Positions 1-5,964 of a stretch of DNA of 37,047 bases are shown piece by piece. Origin of the DNA: a virus; IMG/VR virus record IMGVR_UViG_3300015202_000028, positions 1-37,047 of that record. One strand, given 5' to 3'. Position 1 is the first letter of the stretch. Every line of letters begins with the position of its first letter. The position numbers were made by a program, and so were the translations under genes. The notes under the pieces were generated by a model that worked only from the letters and a program-made list of their open reading frames with translations, searched no databases and was not told the DNA's origin.

Positions 1-133
1 AAACCAGCAGCAGCATTATGATGTTTGCTGCAGCGGCTCGAAAGTCTTGGCGGACTATCAATTAAATGGTAAATTCCTGACGCTGCTTCTTTCAAGAATT
101 CCATACTATCATTCATTTCATATTTTTTATCAT
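1..133. repeat. Terminal direct repeat, left copy (assembly overlap of a circular genome)
   Basis: Bases 8-133 are identical to 36922-37047, and 1-133 match 36915-37047 with a single G/T difference at base 7. The repeat lies inside one open reading frame that becomes intact when the ends are joined. That fits a circular or circularly permuted genome of 36914 bp closed by an assembly overlap better than a biological terminal repeat. Confidence 0.9.
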
Positions 134-257
134 CAACATCAAAAAGATTATCCTCGATTTGATGGATCATATTCATAGCTTGTCTCGTCCATAAATCCAT
201 TTCATCTAAATGGATTTTCATATTCATAAGTTGTTTTCTAATATCTTGGGTTCTCAC
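1..257 (-). CDS. Hypothetical acidic protein, first gene of the leftward recombination operon (5' part; continues at 36887-37047)
   Basis: The GTG start at 257 has AAAGGA about 6 nt upstream and is the first start after the leftward promoter at 367-395. The frame runs off the left edge. Joining the ends at the duplicated 133 bp gives a 94-residue protein (285 nt with stop) ending at 36887, 20 bp before the bet start, so it leads the bet-exonuclease operon. It is rich in Met, Asp, Glu and Lys with no cysteine cluster until its C-terminal part, and looks helical (MNMKIHLDEMDLW near the start). I do not recognise a family. The two copies of the overlap differ by one base, giving Ala or Asp near the C-terminus. 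Function is unknown; the position suggests an early accessory to recombination. Confidence 0.7.
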   Translation of the reverse strand, partial: MRTQDIRKQLMNMKIHLDEMDLWTRQAMNMIHQIEDNLFDVDDKKYEMNDSMEFLKEAASGIYHLIDSPPRLSSRCSKHHNAAAG

Positions 258-366
258 TTAAAATCCTTTTTTTTACTTTTTCTATGTACTTAAGCGTTTT
301 TCCTACTTTAGCAACCGTCTTCTAGAGTATCGGCGTTAATCGTGTACTTTGCTTCTTTATGGTTAA

Positions 367-395
367 AATATAACAGAATGTGAAATTTAACGCAA
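367..395 (-). promoter_or_regulatory. Leftward sigma70-type promoter of the recombination operon
   Basis: On the minus strand TTGCGT (390-395) and TATATT (367-372) are separated by exactly 17 bp. Transcription would start near 360 and run into the GTG at 257. It faces away from the rightward promoter at 428-456. Confidence 0.65.
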
Positions 396-430
396 CATAA
401 AAAACAACACAGCAACAACAAAAAATGTTG
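393..430. promoter_or_regulatory. Inverted repeat CAACAT...ATGTTG between divergent promoters, candidate operator
   Basis: CAACAT at 393-398 overlaps the leftward -35 box and its inverse ATGTTG at 425-430 overlaps the rightward -35 box. The 26 bp between them is A-rich with CAACA repeats. A dimeric regulator bound here would cover both promoters. The Cro-like protein at 484-717 is the obvious candidate, but this is inference from position. Confidence 0.4.
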
Positions 431-456
431 ATTAAAATTATGTATTGTGTTATATA
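428..456 (+). promoter_or_regulatory. Rightward sigma70-type promoter for the regulator and replication region
   Basis: TTGATT (428-433) and TATATA (451-456) are spaced by 17 bp, giving a predicted start near 463, just ahead of the AAAGGGGAA ribosome binding site of the gene at 484. Confidence 0.65.
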
Positions 457-483
457 TACAGTCGTAATAAAAAAGGGGAATAT

Positions 484-717
484 ATGAAATTAAAAGTATA
501 TATGGCAATTCATGATATTGAGATCGAAGATTTTGTTAAAAGTTTTCCTCACTACGAACCCTCTTATATTTCTAGGGTTGCACGAGGTAAAACAAAACCT
601 GGTAAAAAACTATGGCGTGAAATTGTGAAATTCACAGGTGGTATAGTTACACATTTAGTAACTATAAAAGAACCGATACAGGAAGAAGATAACGAAGAAA
701 ACAGCCATGCAGCATAA
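484..717 (+). CDS. Cro/Cl-like helix-turn-helix regulator
   Basis: This 77-residue protein begins at ATG 484 behind AAAGGGGAA; a longer in-frame start at 445 would lie inside the promoter -10 region and is rejected. Residues about 5-50 read as a small helix-turn-helix domain (a turn with PSYISRVARGKTKPGKKLWREI, typical of XRE/Cro proteins), followed by an acidic tail rich in Glu and Asp. It is the first gene after the rightward promoter and lies next to the inverted repeat at 393-430. By analogy with Cro of lambdoid phages it may repress the divergent early promoters. No CI-type repressor with a peptidase domain is visible in the window, so how lysogeny would be controlled, if it happens, is open. 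Confidence 0.7.
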   Translation: MKLKVYMAIHDIEIEDFVKSFPHYEPSYISRVARGKTKPGKKLWREIVKFTGGIVTHLVTIKEPIQEEDNEENSHAA

Positions 718-810
718 AAACATATCAGATTTAGGAATTTGAGGCGGAATCATTACGTATAAATAAATTATTGGAAACTTTTTAAAAATTCCATTCCATA
801 AATTTTTCAT
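655..810 (-). CDS. Possible small membrane protein, doubtful
   Basis: ATG at 810 has AGAGGAAC just upstream and, further up, TTGTCA and TATCGA spaced by 17 bp. The 51-residue product ends in a hydrophobic stretch rich in Phe and Cys that could span a membrane. However, the hydrophobic part is antisense to the acidic tail of the regulator at 484-717, and antisense of Glu/Asp codons gives Phe/Leu by chance. It is listed because the interval 718-950 holds nothing else. Confidence 0.25.
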   Translation of the reverse strand: MKNLWNGIFKKFPIIYLYVMIPPQIPKSDMFLCCMAVFFVIFFLYRFFYSY

Positions 811-861
811 TAAGTTCCTCTCGTATATATGTATCCTATTCGATAAATGATTGAACACTTA

Positions 862-889
862 TTGACAAGTAATTTTTTTAAATTAAAAT
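862..889 (+). promoter_or_regulatory. Sigma70-type promoter upstream of the 951 gene
   Basis: Consensus TTGACA (862-867), 16 bp spacer and TAAAAT (884-889). The predicted start near 896 leaves a leader of about 55 nt before ATG 951. It probably drives the replication genes as well. Confidence 0.65.
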
Positions 890-950
890 TGTTCTTGCTA
901 CTATCTATTTTGTAAGATAAACAGGTTGTGTTCTACGGGAGAAAATAATT

Positions 951-1226
951 ATGATTATCCGCCAAGATTTTGATAGCCTACCTCCTAAAATGTTCATGCT
1001 TCAAATTATGGACGACTTATCAAAGACATATTGTTTTTTATGGGATAAAAAGGATGAGCTAAACAGGATTCATCTGACTTGGAAAGACTTATCCAAATAT
1101 TATAATAAAAATTCCTTTCGAACCAGCTTGAGAAAGCTCAATAATGAAGGACTTTTAAACTACAACGAATTGGATGATAGCATCGCCATTGAGTTAATCG
1201 GATGGGATGAAATGATGGAAGAATAA
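951..1226 (+). CDS. Small winged-helix-like protein, unknown function
   Basis: A 91-residue protein with start ATG 951 behind GGGAG. The middle (residues about 35-75) has the pattern of a winged helix: a helix containing WKDLSKYYNKNSFRTSLRKL, then LNNEGLLNYNELDD as a recognition helix end and wing. This resembles N-terminal domains of phage replication regulators. It stands alone between a promoter at 862-889 and the initiator gene at 1358. It may be an early regulator or replication accessory protein; no specific family is recognised. Confidence 0.6.
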   Translation: MIIRQDFDSLPPKMFMLQIMDDLSKTYCFLWDKKDELNRIHLTWKDLSKYYNKNSFRTSLRKLNNEGLLNYNELDDSIAIELIGWDEMMEE

Positions 1227-1265
1227 AAAAAAGGACTACGACCTTGAACACCGTAGTCCAAAAAA
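1226..1265 (-). terminator. Hairpin with a U-tract on the minus strand
   Basis: GGACTACG (1233-1240) pairs with CGTAGTCC (1252-1259), an 8-bp perfect stem with an 11-nt loop. Read on the minus strand the stem is followed by eight T residues, as in a Rho-independent terminator; read on the plus strand it is followed by A residues. No minus-strand gene precedes it, so it may block antisense transcripts from the replication region, or be an RNA element in the leader of the initiator gene. Confidence 0.45.
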
Positions 1266-1357
1266 TACACATCAGGTAGTCACATCTTATCACTTGATCA
1301 GATTTATTTCTAGCCCTTTTGTGTATTAAATTAAAAATTATACAACAGGAACCTTTC

Positions 1358-2248
1358 ATGACACATTCAGAAAACCTTTCGCTTATAGATTTTTTAGACA
1401 GTGATTCCTATCAAACTTACAACAGAAACATAGCTCGTTATTGCAAAAGCGTTAATGCTGCTATCATTTTGGCTGAACTTGCCAATCGTTTCAAATATCA
1501 TAGTAAAAATAAAGAATTGACCGATTCATCGGCAAAATATGGAGCTGGCTGGTTTTATTATACGTTTGAACATTGTGAAGAACGCACATGCTTAGCAGAA
1601 ACTGAGCAAAAAAATGCAATAAAAATTCTGGAGGAGTTGGGTTTTATTAGCAAATGTCAAATGGCAATGCCTGCAAAAAGATATTTTAAAATACATCTTC
1701 AAAAAATCTCGGAAGTTTTTCTTTTTTCAAATAATTTTTCTAGAACGGACGTTTCATCCGAACTAGAACGGACGTTTCATCCGAACAAGAACGGACGAAA
1801 CGTCCGAACTGCACATATATATAAGAACCCCATAGAAGAACCTAATAAGAACACCACCACCAAACCTCCTCCTGAAAAAAAAGAAGATAATCCCAAAAGT
1901 GTGATTGCTGCTGCCAAGGATATTTCTTTAACTTATAAAAATATTAAGGGAGAGGCAAAGCAAGTTTCTCAAAGCGATGTCTTCACATACTTTTTAAAAT
2001 TACCTTATTCCACCGAAGAAATTCAGCTTGCCATTGAACAAGTTCGTACTTGTAATGATTTTATAGGAAACATTTTCAAATATCTAGAAGCAATATGTTT
2101 AAGAATTCATAATAGTAAATCTTTAAAAATTAACGACTTGCGTAAAAAAACTGAATGTGTTAAAAAAGAATACCCACCACAAAAAACAGTGACAATGGCA
2201 GAGTTTATTAAAAGAAAATCAGAAGAAGATCAGGAAAAAAATGTTTGA
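1358..2248 (+). CDS. Phage replication initiator (O-like / replisome organizer)
   Basis: This 296-residue protein is assigned the ATG at 1358 because AGGAA lies 7 nt upstream; the upstream ATG at 1319 has no site. Residues about 20-120 form a winged-helix domain (WFYYTFEHCEERTCLAETEQ, then ILEELGFI and an AKRYFKI strand) of the kind found in phage initiators. A low-complexity linker rich in Thr, Pro and Lys follows near residues 165-185, then a helical C-terminal domain. Three iterons lie inside the gene (1741-1809), exactly as the origin lies inside gene O of lambda, so the protein very probably binds its own coding sequence. It overlaps the helicase-loader gene by 8 bp, giving an initiator-loader pair. 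Assignment rests on domain pattern, context and iterons. Confidence 0.8.
   Translation: MTHSENLSLIDFLDSDSYQTYNRNIARYCKSVNAAIILAELANRFKYHSKNKELTDSSAKYGAGWFYYTFEHCEERTCLAETEQKNAIKILEELGFISKCQMAMPAKRYFKIHLQKISEVFLFSNNFSRTDVSSELERTFHPNKNGRNVRTAHIYKNPIEEPNKNTTTKPPPEKKEDNPKSVIAAAKDISLTYKNIKGEAKQVSQSDVFTYFLKLPYSTEEIQLAIEQVRTCNDFIGNIFKYLEAICLRIHNSKSLKINDLRKKTECVKKEYPPQKTVTMAEFIKRKSEEDQEKNV
1741..1809 (+). repeat. Three tandem 23-bp iterons, candidate replication origin
   Basis: Three head-to-tail 23-bp units lie at 1741-1763, 1764-1786 and 1787-1809. Units 1 and 2 are identical. Unit 3 differs at its first base and in its centre, where CGGACGAAACGTCCG is a perfect palindrome (6+3+6); in units 1 and 2 the palindrome has one mismatch. 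Because 23 is not a multiple of 3, the repeat is not preserved in the protein, so selection acts on DNA. An AT stretch (ACATATATATA) and a purine-rich run follow at once, as in lambdoid origins where an unwinding region lies beside the iterons. Confidence 0.8.
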
Positions 2249-2789
2249 TAATTACGAATTTGGTTTAGATTTGAGAGATGCTCACGTCTCGAGAATAGAG
2301 CAATCTGAAGAAAATATGATAAAAATCCTTGAATGGACAAAAAACCCAAAAAATATTTTATTTATGGGTGGTTCAGTGGGTACAGGGAAAAGTTATCTAG
2401 CTTCTTCTTTTTACAATTACTTTAAAGAAAATAATAAAAATATTAGAGTTTATTCAGAAACGCATCTTTTTGCGGAATTAAAATTGTGTATGCATCTACC
2501 TTCTTACACTCCTGAATATCGAATGAAAAATATTGCAGAAGCAGAGTATTTTATCCTTGATGATTTTGGAGCTAATTTATCCGAAGATCCTGCAAAAAGT
2601 GAATGGTGCAAAAATATGCTATTTCAATTTTTGGATTCAAGATATAGTAATTCACTCCCAACATTGATAACATCAAATTTAGGAAAAAACGAGATTGACA
2701 AAATATTTCATGATAGATTTTCGTCTAGACTTTACGCTAGAAAAAATACGATTATAAACACAAATGGCCCAGATAGAAGACAGCAATGA
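2241..2789 (+). CDS. DnaC/DnaI-like helicase-loader ATPase
   Basis: A 182-residue AAA+ protein. Walker A is GGSVGTGKS at residues 43-51 and Walker B is YFILDDFG near 107-114; a sensor-type TLITSN follows, and an arginine-rich DRFSSRLY box lies near the end. The length is short, like phage loaders that keep only the ATPase domain. It would load the host replicative helicase at the origin marked by the initiator encoded just upstream, with which it overlaps by 8 bp. Its 3' end overlaps the next gene by 4 bp (ATGA). No phage helicase or polymerase is present, so dependence on host replication enzymes is expected. Confidence 0.85.
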   Translation: MFDNYEFGLDLRDAHVSRIEQSEENMIKILEWTKNPKNILFMGGSVGTGKSYLASSFYNYFKENNKNIRVYSETHLFAELKLCMHLPSYTPEYRMKNIAEAEYFILDDFGANLSEDPAKSEWCKNMLFQFLDSRYSNSLPTLITSNLGKNEIDKIFHDRFSSRLYARKNTIINTNGPDRRQQ

Positions 2790-3178
2790 ACAAATCATGG
2801 GAATTGCCAATCAAAACCGTAAGCGAAGCGAATTGCTCGGAACATTGGACTATAAAGGCTAAACGGCATAAATACCAGAAACGCATAATTTGGCTTTGGA
2901 GCTTGCAAAACAACATTAAAGCTATCACCCTACCAGTCACCATAAGATTGACTCGCCTTGCGCCAGGAAATGGCCTTGACGAGGAAGATAATTTACGAAT
3001 GGCTTTCAAATGGATTAAAGATTACGTTGCCGATCAAATATTACCAGGACTTGCGCCTGGTCGAGCTGATGGAGATAAAAGAATCAAATGGGAATATGCA
3101 CAAGAAAAAAGCAATATCATGAAAATCAGGATTGAAATAAGACATGAAGGAAGCCGAGAAAAATCCAGGGGAAAATAA
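2786..3178 (+). CDS. RusA-like Holliday junction resolvase
   Basis: A 130-residue protein. The second half has the RusA pattern: acidic residues followed by DNL (DEEDNLRMAFKWIKD), a second acidic patch (RADGDKRIKWEYAQEK) and a final strand containing IRIEI. In RusA, aspartates at these places bind the metal and cut four-way junctions. It closes the rightward replication operon by a 4-bp overlap with the loader, and complements the Bet/YqaJ pair encoded leftward. The short motif LAPG occurs twice, in line with related phage proteins. I recognise the fold by motif order and not by strong identity. Confidence 0.65.
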   Translation: MNKSWELPIKTVSEANCSEHWTIKAKRHKYQKRIIWLWSLQNNIKAITLPVTIRLTRLAPGNGLDEEDNLRMAFKWIKDYVADQILPGLAPGRADGDKRIKWEYAQEKSNIMKIRIEIRHEGSREKSRGK

Positions 3179-3188
3179 GGGGTAAGGT

Positions 3189-3608
3189 ATGGAATTAGAA
3201 AGTAAAGTTTGGAAAAATAAAAAACATTGGCTTGTTGAAGTGTCTTCTTTGAATATTATGACTCAAGGAGAAACTCGAGAAGAAGCCCTGTTTATGATTA
3301 AAGATGCCATCATGGAATACATGAAATATTATTTCGAATCCGATATTGAGGATTTTGAAATAAGTATCAATGACTATAAAAAATCTGTGATTGGAATAAC
3401 AGCGAACAATAATAAACTATTGTTGGCGTTATCTCTTAGAAAACAGCGAGAGAAGAGCGGTTCAACGGTTCGAGAAGCTTCCGAGCGTTTAGGCTCAAAT
3501 TCACCAAATTCCTACGCTCAATATGAAAAGGGGAAGACTAGAATCTCTTTAGATCAATACGAGCGTTTATTACATGCTGTAAATCCTAAGCAGAATTTTC
3601 AGTTTTGA
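3189..3608 (+). CDS. HicB-like protein with C-terminal helix-turn-helix
   Basis: A 139-residue protein with start ATG 3189 behind GGGGTAAGG. Residues 1-70 match the HicB pattern: strands around WLVEVSSLNIMTQGET, then a helix EEALFMIKDAIMEYM. Residues about 75-135 form an XRE-type helix-turn-helix (LRKQREKSGSTVREASERLG). HicB proteins are antitoxins and autoregulators paired with the small RNA-cleaving toxin HicA, but no HicA-like gene with its catalytic His is visible on either side. It is either an orphan regulator or the survivor of a pair lost when the adjacent insertion element entered. Confidence 0.7.
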   Translation: MELESKVWKNKKHWLVEVSSLNIMTQGETREEALFMIKDAIMEYMKYYFESDIEDFEISINDYKKSVIGITANNNKLLLALSLRKQREKSGSTVREASERLGSNSPNSYAQYEKGKTRISLDQYERLLHAVNPKQNFQF

Positions 3609-3695
3609 TATTTCCATCATAGCTTGAAATTTCGACATGTTCACCGTTTCTACTCCGCAATTTTTAAGAAAATATTTCTGTTTGTCGGTGATCGG
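3570..3695 (-). pseudogene. C-terminal gene fragment next to the insertion element
   Basis: The minus strand reads ITDKQKYFLKNCGVETVNMS and about 19 further residues to a stop at 3570. This resembles the small C-terminal helical domain (TxKQ...L...G...M...A) seen at the end of many phage and plasmid nucleases and helicases. It begins exactly at the element boundary near 3695 with no start codon of its own, and overlaps the 3' end of the HicB-like gene in antisense. It looks like the tail of a gene whose front part is gone. Confidence 0.35.
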
Positions 3696-3800
3696 TTGAA
3701 CCTCCCCACACCTAAAGGCGGGGGATTCCTGAAGGGGCTCACGCACACCTCTCGAGGCTCGTTCCGAGCCCGACAATTAGAGTGTTGATCGCAGCGTTTA
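3695..3800 (-). ncRNA. Candidate omega (right-end) guide RNA of TnpB
   Basis: In IS200/IS605 elements the right end overlapping the 3' part of tnpB yields an RNA whose last part copies the flanking DNA and guides TnpB. Here the minus strand from about 3800 holds a GC-rich hairpin (GGGCTCGGAACGAGCC), then the CCCC/GGGG hairpin and the terminal GGTTCAAC at 3695. The guide would start with CGATCACCGACAAACAG. Limits are estimated and expression is not shown. Confidence 0.4.
3704..3733 (+). repeat. 30-bp subterminal direct repeat of the IS (copy at 3704-3733 and 5232-5261)
   Basis: The two copies are identical over 30 bp, beginning CCCCACACC and ending GATTCCTGAA. Each folds into a short hairpin with a CCCC/GGGG stem. 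The flanking bases differ on both sides. Confidence 0.85.
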
Positions 3801-4782
3801 TATCGCGATCATGTTGGACTCCACAGTCCGAACACTCCCATTGTCTTACCTGTAAGCCTGAAATACCTGTAGGTCCATTTTTGGACAAACAGGCATGACA
3901 AGTCATAGTGGAATATTTAGAATCAACTTCGATGTATTTCCTATTGCTAATACTGCATTTATAGGACAACATTTGCCTTAGTTGATAGTGGCCAGCTTCT
4001 GCCACTGATTTGCCGTATTTCTTTGCTATACCTTTTATGTTATCTTTAGAAAACACAATAGTATCATATTCTTGTACAAGTTTGTGAGAAAGTTTGTGAT
4101 TTTCATCTTTACGTCTATTTTTAATTCTTTCTTGTAAACGAGCAGTTAATTTCTTGTCCTTACCTCTTTGCGCTTGAGCTAATCTATTTTGCCTTTTTTT
4201 AAAATGCTTTATAGTGTCTATTTTTACGCCATTTGAAAGTGTTAAGTTAGTTTTATATCCGGGATCGATTCCAACTTTACCTTCCCCGTTTGGTAAGATT
4301 ACATTCGACTTGGAATCTATAAACAAACAAAGATACCAACCTGAAGCTCTTTTAACTATACGTCCGCACTTAATTTTTCCTTGAGGGATGTCTTGCTTAT
4401 GATACCGAATTAAACCCAGCATTGGAATTCTGACACGGCCTTCTGTAGGGTATTTTATAGAGTCAGGAAAAGGAATTGATGCTAATTTATTTCTAACACC
4501 CTTAAATCTAGGTTTTTTTCCAATTTTTTTGAAGCAACGTTGCCAAGCTGTATGTCCCATTTTTAAAATAGCTTGTAAAGTATGTGATGGAATTTCCAAT
4601 TTTTTTGAGTGATTGGCTAATAGATTAACAAAATCAAATTCTTTGTGGTAAATTCCATGTTTAGCATCATACCCTATTTTAGATATACCCCAGTTCCATA
4701 CGCGAGTAAGCGATAACAACCACGAATTAAGTTTAACTTCCTGTTTTTTGTTGATGCGTAGTTTAATTTGCGTCTGTATCAT
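3739..4782 (-). CDS. tnpB: TnpB (IS605 OrfB) RNA-guided nuclease-like protein
   Basis: A 347-residue TnpB: N-terminal wedge/recognition region, RuvC-I with GIDPGYK (Asp173), a long basic helix, RuvC-II, a four-cysteine zinc knuckle (Cys295, 298, 317, 320) and RuvC-III with HDRDINAA (Asp327). The RuvC-II segment reads TIVFSKDNIKG at 241-251, where most TnpB proteins have a catalytic Glu (pattern vvEdLnvkgM); Ser245 sits there. Glu262 in the following helix might replace it, as catalytic rearrangements are known among TnpB/Cas12 relatives, or the nuclease may be inactive. The gene overlaps tnpA by 4 bp (ATGA). TnpB normally cuts the empty donor site to help the element persist. Confidence 0.93.
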   Translation of the reverse strand: MIQTQIKLRINKKQEVKLNSWLLSLTRVWNWGISKIGYDAKHGIYHKEFDFVNLLANHSKKLEIPSHTLQAILKMGHTAWQRCFKKIGKKPRFKGVRNKLASIPFPDSIKYPTEGRVRIPMLGLIRYHKQDIPQGKIKCGRIVKRASGWYLCLFIDSKSNVILPNGEGKVGIDPGYKTNLTLSNGVKIDTIKHFKKRQNRLAQAQRGKDKKLTARLQERIKNRRKDENHKLSHKLVQEYDTIVFSKDNIKGIAKKYGKSVAEAGHYQLRQMLSYKCSISNRKYIEVDSKYSTMTCHACLSKNGPTGISGLQVRQWECSDCGVQHDRDINAAINTLIVGLGTSLERCA

Positions 4783-5174
4783 ATTTTTTGCTGATCTTCT
4801 ACGTATTTTTTAATGACATCTAAAGAAGCCCCACCAACAGTGGACACAAAATACGAGTTAGTCCAAAGACTCGGTAAACGTGATTTGACGGATTTGTAAG
4901 TTTTTCTTAATGTATGAGAACTTAAACATTTAATTTCTTTAATTAATCTATGTATTCCGTATTGCGGATCTACTTCTACAAGTAAATGGACATGATCGAG
5001 CATTAATTCTAATGCTATAATATCACATTTTCTTTTAGAACAAACGTCATGAATAATTAATTTTAAATGAGCTTGTATTGGATCATCCAGCACTTTTCTT
5101 CTGTATTTTGTACACCACACCACATGATATTTACACGAATAAACTATATTATTGTTAGATTTAAATTTAGGCAT
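4779..5174 (-). CDS. tnpA: TnpA, Y1 HUH transposase of IS200/IS605
   Basis: This 131-residue protein has the usual length of IS200 TnpA. It begins with the typical YSCKYHVVWCTKYRRKVL segment, carries the metal-binding HVH at 61-63 (LDHVHLLVEV) and the nucleophilic Tyr124 in the C-terminal helix (DVIKKYVEDQQ). All key residues are present, so it could be active. It moves the element as single-stranded DNA by cutting near the hairpins at the ends. No strong ribosome site is seen ahead of ATG 5174. Confidence 0.93.
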   Translation of the reverse strand: MPKFKSNNNIVYSCKYHVVWCTKYRRKVLDDPIQAHLKLIIHDVCSKRKCDIIALELMLDHVHLLVEVDPQYGIHRLIKEIKCLSSHTLRKTYKSVKSRLPSLWTNSYFVSTVGGASLDVIKKYVEDQQKI

Positions 5175-5275
5175 ATCAACATTATATATGAGAGTCTAAT
5201 ATAATGAAACAATAAAATTGTTGCTCCTAGACCCCACACCTAAAGGCGGGGGATTCCTGAACAAAATTTCTCCGC

Positions 5276-5337
5276 AATCCCCTAGCTTTAGCTATGGGGA
5301 GGTTCAACTTTTGAACTCTATTGGACTAGTTCAAAAG
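5276..5337 (+). repeat. Second, inverted IS605-like end plus an adjoining hairpin
   Basis: Bases 5276-5308 on the plus strand hold an AATCCCC...GGGGAGGTTCAAC structure, the mirror of the element's own right end: GTTGAACCTCCCC at 3695-3707 is the exact inverse of 5296-5308. It points the opposite way from tnpA/tnpB and has a different loop, so it is probably the remnant right end of a related element. Directly after it, CTTTTGAACT (5308-5317) and AGTTCAAAAG (5328-5337) form a perfect 10-bp stem. Confidence 0.55.
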
Positions 5338-5421
5338 ATAGAAGGCGGTAAACGATGGCGTAAATTTCCGAGCATTGAAGAATGCCTAAAATCTTTGCAT
5401 GGGATTGGTAAAAAATCATGA
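5309..5421 (+). pseudogene. C-terminal fragment of a gene cut by the insertion element
   Basis: The open frame after the element end encodes LLNSIGLVQKIEGG then KRWRKFPSIEECLKSLHG and stops at 5421. The motif W-x-FPSxEEC near a C-terminus is what I would expect at the end of phage primase or VapE-like helicase proteins with a terminal winged helix, though that identification is tentative. No start lies outside the element, so only the tail remains. Confidence 0.4.
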
Positions 5422-5432
5422 GGGGATCAACA

Positions 5433-5703
5433 GTCTACAGACTCTACACACCAAAACAGCTCCACAGAAAAATTCCCACAGATTTTACAGAAAACACAGG
5501 AAAACACGAGAAAAACAATAAAAAACACGAAAGTTTTATCAACACGAAAAAGTGTGTAGAGTCTGTAGAGTCTGTAGAATCCATAGGGATATTGCATCTA
5601 CACACCAATATATTTTTTTATAAAGTCTGTAGAGTCTGTAGTGAAAAAGTCTACAGACTCTACACACTCTCTACACACTCAACTCTATTCTCTACACACT
5701 CAA
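5433..5703 (+). repeat. Array of TCTACAGAC / GTCTGTAGA direct and inverted short repeats
   Basis: The 9-bp word GTCTGTAGA and its inverse occur many times: inverse at 5433-5452, direct in tandem at 5551-5580, inverse-type at 5597-5606, direct at 5625-5642, and inverse plus CTCTACACA copies at 5650-5702. A perfect 14-bp stem joins 5628-5641 with 5651-5664 around a 9-nt loop. Spacing is irregular, so this is not a CRISPR. A 96-codon frame crosses it, but its translation is only repeated Val-Glu-Ser and is not credited as a gene. It may be protein-binding sites, an old origin or a hairpin regulator ahead of the 5725 gene. Confidence 0.65.
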
Positions 5704-5724
5704 TTTGAGAAAAAAAGGAGGTTA

Positions 5725-5964
5725 ATGAATTTCATGGCTAAGAAAAAAAACAAGGATTTAGAAGAGATCTATTACCCAGTTCCAGCTAATTTTTCCATTG
5801 AATCGAAAAGCAAACCAACGATGAATAATGATGTTATCAGGCAAATCATCACAGGTGCGGTAAAGGGAGCGTACAAACTCAAAAACCCATCGAATTATGA
5901 TTTGAAATATGGACATGCCAAAGGCAAGCCTAAAGCCATAGCAACAGAAGAACAAATGAAATAG
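5725..5964 (+). CDS. Small hypothetical protein
   Basis: A 79-residue protein after AAAGGAGG (5714-5721). The ATG at 5725 is rather close to that site and the in-frame ATG at 5734 rather far, so the start is uncertain by three codons. It has a basic N-terminus (MAKKKNKDLEE), a tyrosine-proline motif EEIYYPVP, and ends about one turn after GHAKGKPKAI. The stop TAG shares its last base with the GTG start of the next gene, so the two are probably translated together. No family recognised. Confidence 0.5.
   Translation: MNFMAKKKNKDLEEIYYPVPANFSIESKSKPTMNNDVIRQIITGAVKGAYKLKNPSNYDLKYGHAKGKPKAIATEEQMK

Larger units (their letters stand above)
3695..5266 (-). mobile_element. IS200/IS605-family insertion sequence (tnpA + tnpB)
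   Basis: The element is read on the minus strand as left end, tnpA, tnpB, right end. A perfect 30-bp copy shared by both ends (3704-3733 and 5232-5261) can fold into a CCCC/GGGG hairpin, the subterminal structure that the HUH transposase recognises. The right end finishes in GGTTCAAC at 3695 on the minus strand. There are no terminal inverted repeats of the ordinary kind and no target duplication, as expected for single-strand transposition. The exact left boundary is uncertain because a further end-like structure lies at 5276-5308. Confidence 0.85.

Noticed and set aside
1-133. T7-like physical terminal repeat
   Set aside because: The repeat lies inside one gene that becomes intact on circular joining, and its length is that of an assembly overlap.
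308-508. Minus-strand frame across the control region
   Set aside because: It runs through both divergent promoters and encodes a Phe/Leu/Cys-rich sequence with no site.
5433-5703. CRISPR array
   Set aside because: Repeats are only about 9 bp, occur in both orientations and have irregular spacing with no unique spacers.
5418-5708. 96-residue protein over the repeat array
   Set aside because: The translation is only repeat-driven Val-Glu-Ser and Tyr-Thr-Leu; no ribosome site.
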